A DNA stretch of 62,097 nucleotides from an uncultured Geobacter sp. (lineage in GTDB: Bacteria; Desulfobacterota; Desulfuromonadia; Geobacterales; Geobacteraceae), in the NCBI GenBank assembly GCA_937886325.1, contig CALABV010000148.1:1-62097 (forward strand), given 5' to 3'. Below are positions 1-7,581 of this stretch, one piece after another. The translations under genes were made by a program, and so were the position numbers. The notes below the pieces were generated by a model that did no database searches, had not been told where the DNA came from, and saw only the letters and a program-made list of their open reading frames with translations. Position 1 is the first letter of the stretch. The number at the start of each line of letters is the position of its first letter.

Positions 1-45
1 CCACCGAGATCTACACTCTTTCCCTACACGACGCTCTTCCGATCT
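1..45 (+). other. Illumina adapter contamination
   Basis: These bases are the last 45 nt of the TruSeq universal (P5) adapter, ending in the diagnostic GCTCTTCCGATCT. They are not genomic. Real sequence starts at about base 46, so this edge is a contig end, and reads here may be few or chimeric. The short frame from base 47 to the stop at 128-130 could be the tail of another gene, but nothing in it is recognisable. Confidence 0.97.
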
Positions 46-195
46 GTTGATGGCGGAGAGAATTGTCGAAGTAACCGGACACGGCATGCAGCATTCGGAT
101 CGGGCGCCGAAACCATCGTCGGGTCGGTGAATGATCCGGAAACGAATGGCCGTGATTGTCAGTTCAGTTTGTGGACCACCTTGAAAGTGGGAGCC

Positions 196-924
196 ATGGA
201 TACCGGGAACACATTTGAAAACCCTGAAAAGGGTCCGCCCATTTTTATTCAGGCCGCTGGTTTGACCAAGCGGTTCGGCGAGATTTCCGCCGTTGACGGG
301 GCTTCCTCCGAAGTATCCCTGGGAGAGTTGTTCGGCTTCCTGGGACCGAACGGCGCGGGCAAGACCACCACCATCAACATGCTCACCGGCTTGGCCAGGC
401 CCGATACCGGGGAAATCCGGGTCGGCGGTCTGGACTGCACCGGAAATCCCAAGGCGGCCCAGCACCTGATCGGCGTGGTGCCCGACGAGAGCAACCTCTA
501 TCCGGAATTGTCCGGCTTCGACAACCTCTGCTTCTGTGCGGCGCTGTACGGCATGCGCAGGGAGGAGCGCCGGTCCCGGGCGCGCGAGCTCCTGGAAACG
601 TTCGGTTTGCGCGAAGCGGCCGATCTGGGCCTGTTTGTCGCCGTTGCCGTTAGCGAGGCCTTCGAGGAGCAGACCTTTTCCAACTTCTTCAGGATGCCGA
701 TGATTTTTCTGTGCGGCCTCTTTTTCCCCGTGGATTCGCTTCCGGTGTACCTGCGCCCCGTATCATATCTGCTGCCGCTGACCTACGGAGCGGATATCCT
801 GCATGGCGCAATCAATGATCGGAACACCATGTCCCTCGGCACTGATTTCTCGGTGATAAGCCTGTATTGCCTCGTACTGTTTTATTTAAGTCTGCGGGGA
901 ATCAAGAAGAAGTGGATTATGTGA
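196..924 (+). pseudogene. Chimeric ABC transporter: ATPase N-terminus joined to ABC-2 permease C-terminus
   Basis: The 242-residue frame begins as an ABC ATPase, with Walker A GPNGAGKT at residues 50-57 and about 145 residues of ATPase sequence. It then changes abruptly, near base 628-640, into the last membrane segments of an ABC-2 type permease (FLCGLFFPVDSLP, then YLLPLTYGADILHGAI). The ABC signature (LSGGQ), Walker B and H-loop are missing, as is the permease N-terminus, so it cannot work as a transporter. The join is in frame, which fits a deletion across an adjacent ATPase-permease pair, or a misassembly this close to a contig end. The start was taken at ATG 196; a GTG at 127 is also in frame. 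Substrate unknown. Confidence 0.75.
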
Positions 925-983
925 TCTTCCGATGAACAGATGTAACGACAGACAGGGACGGATGGTCTGTGGGGGACCGGAGA

Positions 984-1127
984 GATTTCCCGGAAACGGG
1001 GACGAAGATAACCTATGTGGCCGGATCGCGGGTCCGTGACGTGGATGCCGTATTGCGCGTCGTCTCTGAGGGCGGCGGGACCATGCTCATGAAGAAGCAT
1101 GTGGATTTTGAAACGGTACGCGTCTAG
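984..1127 (+). pseudogene. 3' remnant of a DUF364-family gene
   Basis: Read in frame up to the TAG at 1125-1127, this gives a peptide with GTKITYVAGSRVRD, then VLRVVSEGGGTML and VDFETV. It closely matches the C-terminus of the intact DUF364 protein encoded at 20620-21387 (GTRITHVAGSRVRD and the same downstream blocks). No upstream part of that gene is present; similarity fades near 984 and the chimeric ABC gene lies before it. A PadR gene follows 115 bases later, as a PadR gene also follows the intact copy. It is a decayed or truncated duplicate and not expected to make a protein. Confidence 0.85.
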
Positions 1128-1242
1128 CTGCGAGGGAGTATTACACGTGAGATCCGCGGTGCGTATTTCCGGGGAATCAGTTGTGTTGTCCATGAAAGAG
1201 CCATATTCAGGATGAAACCTGCCTGAAAAGGAGTCGATAGTA

Positions 1243-1641
1243 ATGCCGAGAGGAATATGCCGCCGTCATGGTCCGGACATCCCCTGTTCATGCGGGATGG
1301 GGAACCTGTATCGCTTCGTCGAGCCGGTGACCCTCTACCTGTTGAAGGTGCGGGGGAGGATTCACGGATACGATCTTACGGGCGCATTGAACGATAACGC
1401 CCTTACCGACTCACGCATTGAGCCGGGCGCCCTGTACAGGACGCTTCGCCGTCTCGAGGAGAGCGGATTGGTCGTTTCCGCGTGGGATGTGAGCGGCGGC
1501 GGGCCCGCGCGGAGAATGTACGACCTGACTCCCCGCGGAGAGGAGCATCTGGCTGAATGGCTGGTGGTTCTGGAGCGGATGTCGAGGTCGCTGGCACGGT
1601 TCGTTGCCGATGTGAAAGGTGCCACGCTCAAGCAGGGGTGA
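1243..1641 (+). CDS. PadR-family transcriptional regulator with Cys-rich N-terminus (copy 1)
   Basis: The 132-residue protein is a PadR winged-helix regulator: YLLKVRGRIHGYDL, then EPGALYRTLRRLEESGLV, then the wing YDLTPRGEEHL. Before the helix-turn-helix is an unusual segment, MPRGICRRHGP then PCSCGMGN, with three Cys and one His that could bind a metal or sense redox state (inference). The protein at 22246-22662 is about 85% identical by eye. The start follows AAAAGGAG at 5-10 bases. It sits after the DUF364 remnant and before modD. It probably represses nearby metal or redox genes, but its ligand is unknown. Confidence 0.9.
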   Translation: MPRGICRRHGPDIPCSCGMGNLYRFVEPVTLYLLKVRGRIHGYDLTGALNDNALTDSRIEPGALYRTLRRLEESGLVVSAWDVSGGGPARRMYDLTPRGEEHLAEWLVVLERMSRSLARFVADVKGATLKQG

Positions 1642-1726
1642 CCATCCATACGTTGCTGGGGAATGAAGTCCGTGAACCGGGATACCTGTTTCACGGGTGC
1701 GAAAAGCTGAAGAAAAGGAGGAAACA

Positions 1727-2575
1727 GTGACACTGCCGGTGTCTGATCAATTACTGGAACGGTTGATAGAAGAAGATATTCCCTATGGCGATCCGACCAC
1801 GGATATTCTCGGCATCGGTAAAATACGGGGGAAAATCTCTTTTACGACGCGGGAACCGACGGTTGTGTGTCCGACCGAGGAGGCCGCGGGGATACTGCGA
1901 AAATTCGGGGCCGAGATACGGTGTGCGACGCCGAGCGGAGAGTTCGTCCAGGCCGGGACCGTGTTTCTCGAAGCGGAAGGAAGCGCCGCCGCCCTCCACG
2001 CCGGGTGGCGTGTGGCCCTCAACCTCCTCGAACACATTTCCGGTATTGCCACGCGCACAAGAAAAATCGTCGACATCGCCAGGAAAACAAATCCGGGCAT
2101 ATCGATTGCCCCTACCCGTAAGTCCTATCCGGGCCTGAAGAAGCTGGCAATCAAGGCCGTGGAATGCGGAGGCGCGCGCCCGCACCGTCTGGGCCTGTCC
2201 GAATCCATTCTGATTTTCAAGCATCACCTGGTATTCCTGGAAGGCCTGGAGAGCCTGTGCGCCGGCATCGAGCGGATGCGGCGCGAAGTTCCGAGCATGA
2301 AACTGACCATCGAGGTCGAAGACGAGAGCAGCGCGCTACAGGCGGCTCGAGCCGGATTCGATATCATCCAGATAGACAAGATGGCCTGTCCTGAGCTGGT
2401 CGAGGTGATCAGGAAGGTACGTGCCGTTAACCCTTCCGTGCTGGTAGCAGCCGCCGGCGGCATCACCGAATCGAATGCCGCGGAGTATGCCGCGACCGGA
2501 GCGGACATCCTTGTTTTGTCTTCGATTTTCTCCGGCAAACCAAGCGATATAGGGGTTCATATCCTCCCCCTGTAA
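1727..2575 (+). CDS. modD: ModD, quinolinate phosphoribosyltransferase-like molybdenum-associated protein
   Basis: About 282 residues of the nicotinate-nucleotide pyrophosphorylase (QPRTase) fold. The ModD-type blocks are DIPYGDPTTDILGI at the N-terminus, the central APTRKSYPGLKKLAIKAV then GGARPHRLGLSE, and the barrel end VAAAGGITESNAAEYAATGAD. ModD genes usually accompany molybdate transport genes; the exact reaction is not established. GTG 1727 was chosen because AAAGGAGG lies just upstream; a GTG at 1697 would start before that ribosome site. The link to molybdenum fits the formate dehydrogenase 5 kb downstream. Ordinary NadC is the alternative, but the HRLGLSE block favours ModD. Confidence 0.85.
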   Translation: MTLPVSDQLLERLIEEDIPYGDPTTDILGIGKIRGKISFTTREPTVVCPTEEAAGILRKFGAEIRCATPSGEFVQAGTVFLEAEGSAAALHAGWRVALNLLEHISGIATRTRKIVDIARKTNPGISIAPTRKSYPGLKKLAIKAVECGGARPHRLGLSESILIFKHHLVFLEGLESLCAGIERMRREVPSMKLTIEVEDESSALQAARAGFDIIQIDKMACPELVEVIRKVRAVNPSVLVAAAGGITESNAAEYAATGADILVLSSIFSGKPSDIGVHILPL

Positions 2576-2635
2576 CCGCCGAGCGGTTCGCCGGTCATCG
2601 TCCGGCACGCGAGGGCGGGGACCGATGTCCATTCC

Positions 2636-3502
2636 TTATGTTCGCCTGAGCGCCCTGGCCGCCCGCATGAATTCCCTGACCATCTGTATGTCCACGGGAT
2701 TATTCAATGTGCGGTCCGCTTTGAAGGCACTGCCCACGATTGCTCCGTCGGCCATGGGCAGGAGTTCTTCCATGGTGTCCAGGCTGAGGCCGCTGCCGAT
2801 GAGCAGCGGAATGCTCACGGCCTCGCGGATGGCCGCAATCTCGGACGGATCCGGAGCCGATCCGGTTTCGCGTCCGGTGATGATGAGGGCGTCGGCCAGG
2901 GAAGCCTCGACATCACGGGCCAGCTCGACCGGGCTTTTGTCCGCGACCAGCTGGTGGCTGCCGTGCTTCACATGGTAATCGCAAAAAATCATGACCTCTT
3001 CCTCTGCACGCAGGTAGCTTCGGAAGCGGAGCGCACGGGGGCCGGCGGCCTCGACAATCCCTGACGGGGCAACATAGGCGTTGGCCAGTTCGAATGCCCG
3101 TACCCACCGGCATTCCGTCGCCACGGCAATGGCCAGGGCCTGACATACCCCGTTGAGATGGATATTGATCCCCGTCGGCACATCGAAGCGGTCTCTGATG
3201 CGCGCCACAATGGCCGAGACCGCCGCGACGGTCTCGGGGCCTATCTCCCGGGGCGGCAGGAACGGCCAATCTCCCTGATTCTCTATTTGGATTCCATCGA
3301 CACCCCCTTCAATGAGGCGCGAAGCATCCTCCATCCCTGCCTCGACAATCGCCTTCATGCCGTGTTCATGGCGATAACCGGGCGATCCCGGCAGCGGCCT
3401 GAGGTGCACCATTCCGATGATCGGTTTTTCAACCGCGAAAATCTCCCTCAATTTAATTGCGGATTTCAAGTCGAACCCCTGTTTTGTCTGTTGTTGGCGC
3501 AA
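2636..3502 (-). CDS. BtpA/SgcQ-family TIM-barrel protein
   Basis: About 288 residues with the BtpA-family opening PIIGMVHLRPLPGSPGY, then GVDGIQIENQGD, the strand ADALIITGRETG and the phosphate-binding-like end IPLLIGSGLS. In cyanobacteria BtpA is needed for stable photosystem I; in other bacteria the family lies in sugar or nucleoside loci and its reaction is unknown. No ATG is available at the front: the longest frame uses TTG 3502, and TTG 3469, preceded by AGGGG, is a plausible alternative. It converges with modD, with 60 bases between the stops. Confidence 0.85.
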   Translation of the reverse strand: MRQQQTKQGFDLKSAIKLREIFAVEKPIIGMVHLRPLPGSPGYRHEHGMKAIVEAGMEDASRLIEGGVDGIQIENQGDWPFLPPREIGPETVAAVSAIVARIRDRFDVPTGINIHLNGVCQALAIAVATECRWVRAFELANAYVAPSGIVEAAGPRALRFRSYLRAEEEVMIFCDYHVKHGSHQLVADKSPVELARDVEASLADALIITGRETGSAPDPSEIAAIREAVSIPLLIGSGLSLDTMEELLPMADGAIVGSAFKADRTLNNPVDIQMVREFMRAARALRRT

Positions 3503-3566
3503 GAGTATTCTTGTGGCAATCAGAGCGGAGCGAAAAAACAGCTTGAAAAATCAGAGTAAGTGTAAT

Positions 3567-3591
3567 AATCATATATTCAAATAATATGATT
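3567..3591. promoter_or_regulatory. Palindromic operator upstream of the ACR3/BASS transporter
   Basis: AATCATAT (3567-3574) and ATATGATT (3584-3591) form a perfect 8-bp inverted repeat around nine A/T-rich bases, 41 bases before the transporter start. Size, AT-richness and the TCAT...ATGA arms resemble ArsR/SmtB operators. No ArsR gene lies next to it, so the regulator is unknown. Confidence 0.5.
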
Positions 3592-3632
3592 CAAAAGAAT
3601 TATGAAAATTCACAACCCGTTAAGGAGGCATT

Positions 3633-4607
3633 ATGTGGAAAATCCCGGCTTTTCTGCAAAAAAACCTGGTGTGGACTATCCCCGCGGCCATGGTCGCGGG
3701 CCTGACTTTCGGTTCGCTGTGGAACGCATCCCCCCTGAAGGCGGCCATTGTGCCGCTCACCTTCCTTATGGTGTACCCCATGATGGTGAACCTGCAACTG
3801 GAAAAGATATTTTCAACCCGGGGGGAGCGTTGCCAGGTGGCGACCCTTCTTATCAATTTCGCCGTGATACCCTTTGTGGCCTTCTCTATCGGACAGTGGT
3901 TCTTCGCTGGCCAGCCGATGATCATGCTCGGCCTGCTGCTCGCGGCGCTGCTTCCCACCAGCGGCATGACCATCACCTGGACCGGCTTTGCGGGCGGCGA
4001 TATCAACGCGGCCATCAAGATGACCGTCATCGGCCTGGTTGTCGGATCCATCGCCACTCCCTTCTACGCCCTGTGGCTCATGGGGGCGGACATCGAAATA
4101 CCACTGGCGGACGTCTTCAGGCAGATAGCATTCATCGTTTTTGTCCCCATGCTGCTCGGCTATTACACGAAAAAGTGGCTGATTCGGCGTTTCGGACATG
4201 AAAAATACCAGCGCGACCTGCAGAAAAAGTTTCCCATGCTGTCGAGCCTTGGGGTTCTGGGTATCGTATTCGTGGCCATGGCGCTGAAATCCGGGAGCAT
4301 CCTCGGCAATCCCTCCACCCTACTTGCCTACCTTGCTCCGCTTGTCCTGCTTTACCTCATCAATTTTCTGCTGAGCACCTTGGTCGGCAGGATATTTTTC
4401 TCAAGGGCCGAGGCTATCGCTCTTGTCTATGGCACGGTAATGCGCAATCTTTCCATCGCCCTGGCCATCGCCGTTACCGTTTTCCGCGAAAGTGGGGCGG
4501 AAATTGCCGTCATCATCTCCATGGCCTATATCGTTCAGGTACAGGCCGCCGTCTGGTACGTGAGGTTTACCGACCGAATTTTCGGCAGGGTAGCGAAACC
4601 GGCATAG
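3633..4607 (+). CDS. ACR3/BASS-superfamily membrane transporter, arsenite-efflux-like
   Basis: A 324-residue protein with about ten hydrophobic segments and the overall pattern of the ACR3 arsenite permease within the bile acid:sodium symporter superfamily. It has a strong ribosome site, AAGGAGG, 6 bases before ATG. The conserved ACR3 Cys of the PCxAM motif is replaced: the matching stretch is LLPTSGMTITW with Thr109, and the only cysteine is Cys67. That Cys is needed for arsenite transport in studied ACR3 proteins, so the substrate here may differ. A palindrome lies 41 bases upstream. Membrane location is clear; substrate is not. Confidence 0.75.
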   Translation: MWKIPAFLQKNLVWTIPAAMVAGLTFGSLWNASPLKAAIVPLTFLMVYPMMVNLQLEKIFSTRGERCQVATLLINFAVIPFVAFSIGQWFFAGQPMIMLGLLLAALLPTSGMTITWTGFAGGDINAAIKMTVIGLVVGSIATPFYALWLMGADIEIPLADVFRQIAFIVFVPMLLGYYTKKWLIRRFGHEKYQRDLQKKFPMLSSLGVLGIVFVAMALKSGSILGNPSTLLAYLAPLVLLYLINFLLSTLVGRIFFSRAEAIALVYGTVMRNLSIALAIAVTVFRESGAEIAVIISMAYIVQVQAAVWYVRFTDRIFGRVAKPA

Positions 4608-4784
4608 AAATGACCCCGGCTTCGTTCCGTCCCGCGTGAGCATGCCTCATCTACACCGGGAAATCAGGGAAAGAACGGCCCGTTCCCGTCCGGATGCATG
4701 ACATGCCCGGCGGTAGATTGTTTCTCTGCTATACTTCAGGCAGCACGGAATTATGTCATACTCCATTCCTGAGAGGGTGTTTGC

Positions 4785-5066
4785 ATGAAAATTCAAGCGG
4801 AACTCTGTCTCTATCCTTTGCGGGAGTTGCACCTGGGAAACCACATCGAAGATTTCATCGACACAATCCGGCGCGACGGAATTACCATCAGCACGGGAAC
4901 AATGAGCACGGTGATCTCCGGGGAAAGGGAAATAGTGTTTGCGGTGGTTGCCGATGGCTTCGCGCGAGTGTCTCATAACTGCGATGTCGTTTTGCACGTC
5001 ACCTATTCCAATGCATGCCCGTCGTGTCCGGGAGTCTCCTGCTTGACGTCGGGTGAAGAGCCCTGA
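4785..5066 (+). CDS. Thiamine-binding-like (YkoF/MTH1187-type) small protein
   Basis: The 93-residue protein starts MKIQAELCLYPL and contains ISTGTMSTVISGE, the strand pattern of the YkoF/MTH1187 thiamine-binding ferredoxin-like fold. Family members bind thiamine or hydroxymethylpyrimidine, or are of unknown role. The C-terminus carries three Cys (ACPSCPGVSC) that are not typical of the fold. AGAGGG lies before the ATG. It stands alone upstream of the metallo-hydrolase, with no thiamine genes nearby, so the ligand is not proven. Confidence 0.7.
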   Translation: MKIQAELCLYPLRELHLGNHIEDFIDTIRRDGITISTGTMSTVISGEREIVFAVVADGFARVSHNCDVVLHVTYSNACPSCPGVSCLTSGEEP

Positions 5067-5112
5067 CACCGAGTTTCCTATGCCGAAACGTTCATGCGCC
5101 GGCACAGAGATT

Positions 5113-5964
5113 ATGGCAAAGCCTGAAATGCGCATCGCATGTATCATCCTGTTGCTTTTCATGGTCGCTCCCGGGCTTTCCGGCAGGACGGTTGACGCAA
5201 GGGGTGCAACGGCGGCGGACTCATTTCATCTTCGGAATTCACGGTCTCCGGTCGTGACGATCGTCTATGACAACAAGCCCTCGCGGAAAGGAATGGAAAC
5301 CGCATGGGGCTTTTCCTGCCTCGTGGAAGGAATGGAAAAGACCGTTCTGTTCGACACCGGGGGAGATGCAAAGGTTCTTTTGTCCAACATGGGGAGGTTG
5401 GGAATCGTTCCCCGGGAGATAGACGCAGTCGTTGTCTCCCATATTCACGGTGACCACACCGGAGGGCTGTATGCCCTGCTTGCTGAAAACCGCCAACTCT
5501 TTGCATATCTGCCGGATTCGTTTCCGAAATCCTTCTTCCGTGACGTGAAACGGAGCGGGGCAACGGTGATTGCGGTCAGGGAACCTCTGAAGATTTGCGA
5601 CAGGGTTTACTCCACCGGGGAACTGGGTGACTCGCTCCGGGAACAGTCACTGGTTGTCGCTACCGGGAGGGGGGGCGTGGTCATAACCGGCTGCGCCCAT
5701 CCCGGCATTGAGCGGATTGTCCGCACGGTCAAGGAGAGATTCGGGGGCGAGATATTCCTGGTGCTCGGCGGTTTTCATCTGGCGGCCAAGGGGAAGAGAG
5801 AAATGGATGAGGTAATAGAGGCCATGAAGGCGCTGGGTGTGCGGTATGTTGCCCCATGCCACTGCACGGGCGACGCTGCGCGAAAGCGCCTCAGGGAGGC
5901 CTTCGGCCCCTGTTTCATCGAGGCCGGCGCCGGGAAGGTCATAGATCTGGGCCGCTTGCAATGA
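5113..5964 (+). CDS. Exported metallo-beta-lactamase-fold hydrolase
   Basis: About 283 residues. A signal-peptide-like start (IACIILLLFMVAPGLSG) is followed by a metallo-beta-lactamase fold with the metal motif SHIHGDHTGG, a later His in TGCAHPG, and GGFHLA and APCHCTGD near the end. The layout resembles the COG1237 group (named for a pterin/ribofuranosylaminobenzene synthase) and not beta-lactamases proper. The start is uncertain: ATG 5113 gives a compact signal peptide, while ATG 5080 and 5128 are also in frame. Export would place it in the periplasm. Substrate unknown. Confidence 0.8.
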   Translation: MAKPEMRIACIILLLFMVAPGLSGRTVDARGATAADSFHLRNSRSPVVTIVYDNKPSRKGMETAWGFSCLVEGMEKTVLFDTGGDAKVLLSNMGRLGIVPREIDAVVVSHIHGDHTGGLYALLAENRQLFAYLPDSFPKSFFRDVKRSGATVIAVREPLKICDRVYSTGELGDSLREQSLVVATGRGGVVITGCAHPGIERIVRTVKERFGGEIFLVLGGFHLAAKGKREMDEVIEAMKALGVRYVAPCHCTGDAARKRLREAFGPCFIEAGAGKVIDLGRLQ

Positions 5965-5982
5965 AAAGTCACCGGGTGGGCA

Positions 5983-6624
5983 TCAGTTTGCCGCGAGATT
6001 GCGGGTTTTCTCGCACCTGACTACGACAAAGGCGCCGGCGCCATATCCCTCCCTGATTGGTGCAACGGTATCCCCGGGAATGAGTGCCTGCCGGATTCCC
6101 GTGCACTCGAACCCCGCGTCCGTCAAGAGCTTCAGTACCTCGGGAGTCGAGAAGAATGTGGCCTCCCGGTAGAATCTGCTTGCCGCCCGGTTTTCATCAT
6201 AGCGACGCCCCAATTCGCTCTCCCTGTCAATAAATCCCACGACGATGCATCCACCGGCTTTGAGAACTCTGAAAGCTTCAGCAAACGCCCGGGCGACATC
6301 GTCGAAAAAACAGATGCAGGTGACCATGAGCACGAACTCGAATTCTCCACTGGAAAAAGGCAGATCCTCGGCGACTCCTGGATAGACGGTCACTCCACGC
6401 CGGCGCGCTACGCGGGCCATTGCTTCAGAAGGCTCCAATCCCACTTTTATCCCTAGCGGAACGGCGAAATTTCCGGTGCCCACGCCAATTTCCGCTCCTC
6501 GTGATCCCGGCGGGGGCAAAAGCTGTCGTACAGCTTCCAATTCCATCTCGAAGACATCCCGATTCTTCTCGAACCACTCATCGTATTCGTCGCAATAGTC
6601 GTTGAATACCTTCGTCTTGGGCAT
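5983..6624 (-). CDS. Class I SAM-dependent methyltransferase
   Basis: The 213-residue protein shows the Rossmann methyltransferase motifs in order: AEIGVGTGNFA (SAM-binding motif I), the acidic turn GLEPSEAM, PGVAEDLPFSSGEFEFV and the post-motif strand VLKAGGCIVVGFIDRES. It resembles UbiE/type 11 small-molecule methyltransferases. It converges with the preceding metallo-hydrolase, and a short doubtful frame precedes it on the same strand. Nothing shows the acceptor molecule. Confidence 0.85.
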   Translation of the reverse strand: MPKTKVFNDYCDEYDEWFEKNRDVFEMELEAVRQLLPPPGSRGAEIGVGTGNFAVPLGIKVGLEPSEAMARVARRRGVTVYPGVAEDLPFSSGEFEFVLMVTCICFFDDVARAFAEAFRVLKAGGCIVVGFIDRESELGRRYDENRAASRFYREATFFSTPEVLKLLTDAGFECTGIRQALIPGDTVAPIREGYGAGAFVVVRCEKTRNLAAN

Positions 6625-6645
6625 GTCGGTCCTCTCTGATTAGCA

Positions 6646-6891
6646 TTAAGAGCAATCGAACGTTCGGGGCCGCGACACCCGAAACACATCCCTTTTTTCC
6701 CACCCTGAGCACTTACACGGCAATGTGCACGCCGTCATGTCTACGATGTCGTCCTCGACCGTTCCGGTAGGTTTGACGTGGAAATATTCCAGCGGAACCT
6801 TGGCTTCGTCGGGAGAACCCGCTGATATAAAACACGGGTCCGATTTCATGCGCGGCGGGCGCTTTCCCGCGGGAAAAGAAGCCCTTTTCAT
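6646..6891 (-). CDS. Doubtful small hypothetical protein
   Basis: An 81-residue frame ends 21 bases before the methyltransferase start. It has five Cys, among them CTLPCKC, but resembles no family I know and lacks a clear ribosome site before its ATG. It may be a real short gene, a decayed one or chance. Confidence 0.25.
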   Translation of the reverse strand: MKRASFPAGKRPPRMKSDPCFISAGSPDEAKVPLEYFHVKPTGTVEDDIVDMTACTLPCKCSGWEKRDVFRVSRPRTFDCS

Positions 6892-7023
6892 GTCGTTACA
6901 ATAATATCGATCCCTAGTGGCAAGTAAATGGAGAAAGGTTAAAAATTCGGATCGAACACCCTAAAATGCAGGGTTTTCGTGGAGGACACTGCTCTTAAAA
7001 ATGCTCTCAACAAAAAAAAGAGC

Positions 7024-7052
7024 TTGTCAAACTCATATAAGTGTATTATGCA
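7024..7052 (+). promoter_or_regulatory. Possible sigma70 promoter of the formate dehydrogenase operon
   Basis: TTGTCA at 7024 is followed by very AT-rich sequence; the hexamer 17 bases on is TATGCA and TATTAT lies at 7044. The -10 match is weak. The 236 bases between 6892 and 7127 contain no gene. Confidence 0.3.
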
Positions 7053-7127
7053 TATAAACATATATTACGTAGCAACGATGAAATGACAATAACGGCAGGA
7101 TACCGAGAAAGGAAGGGTGAATTACTC

Positions 7128-7571
7128 ATGGAATTGAACGATATCTTCGCGAAATACGGAAAGGACGCGAAGCACCTTGTTCCCATACTTCAGGAGGTTC
7201 AGAACGTCATGGGACATGTTCCGCTGGATGCTCAACGGAGGATTGCAGAACACCTTGATCTGCCGGTAAGCAAGGTGTACGGGATTGTCAGTTTTTACAA
7301 TTTCTTCAAGATGGATCCTCCCGGCAGGCACCAGATTCATGTCTGCATGGGCACGGCCTGTTACGTGAGGGGGGCGGGAAAGCTTGTCGACAAGATACGC
7401 GCTGATTACGGAATCGAGCCGGGCGAAACAAGCGAGGACCGCAGATTTTCCCTCGAAGAAGTCAGGTGCGTGGGATGCTGCGCCATTGGGCCGGTTCTTA
7501 CTCTAGATGGTGATGTCTACGGCGGTATGACCCCGGACAAAACTCCGTCAGTGCTGAAAAAATACAAGTAG
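7128..7571 (+). CDS. NuoE/HndA-like [2Fe-2S] subunit of a soluble formate dehydrogenase complex
   Basis: 147 residues of the 24-kDa NADH dehydrogenase family. It has an N-terminal helical domain and a thioredoxin-like [2Fe-2S] domain with the four cluster Cys in VCMGTAC and VRCVGCCAIGP. It would pass electrons between the flavin subunit and the iron-sulfur chain. ATG 7128 was chosen because GGAAGGG precedes it; upstream in-frame starts lack this and lengthen the normal N-terminus. The NuoF-like gene begins 10 bases after its stop, then FdhA, so the three form one operon and one cytoplasmic enzyme. Confidence 0.92.
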   Translation: MELNDIFAKYGKDAKHLVPILQEVQNVMGHVPLDAQRRIAEHLDLPVSKVYGIVSFYNFFKMDPPGRHQIHVCMGTACYVRGAGKLVDKIRADYGIEPGETSEDRRFSLEEVRCVGCCAIGPVLTLDGDVYGGMTPDKTPSVLKKYK

Positions 7572-7581
7572 AGGTATTGAC

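Noticed and set aside
882..1193. 103-residue minus-strand frame at the left end
   Set aside because: It is antisense to the DUF364 remnant and shows no family signal.
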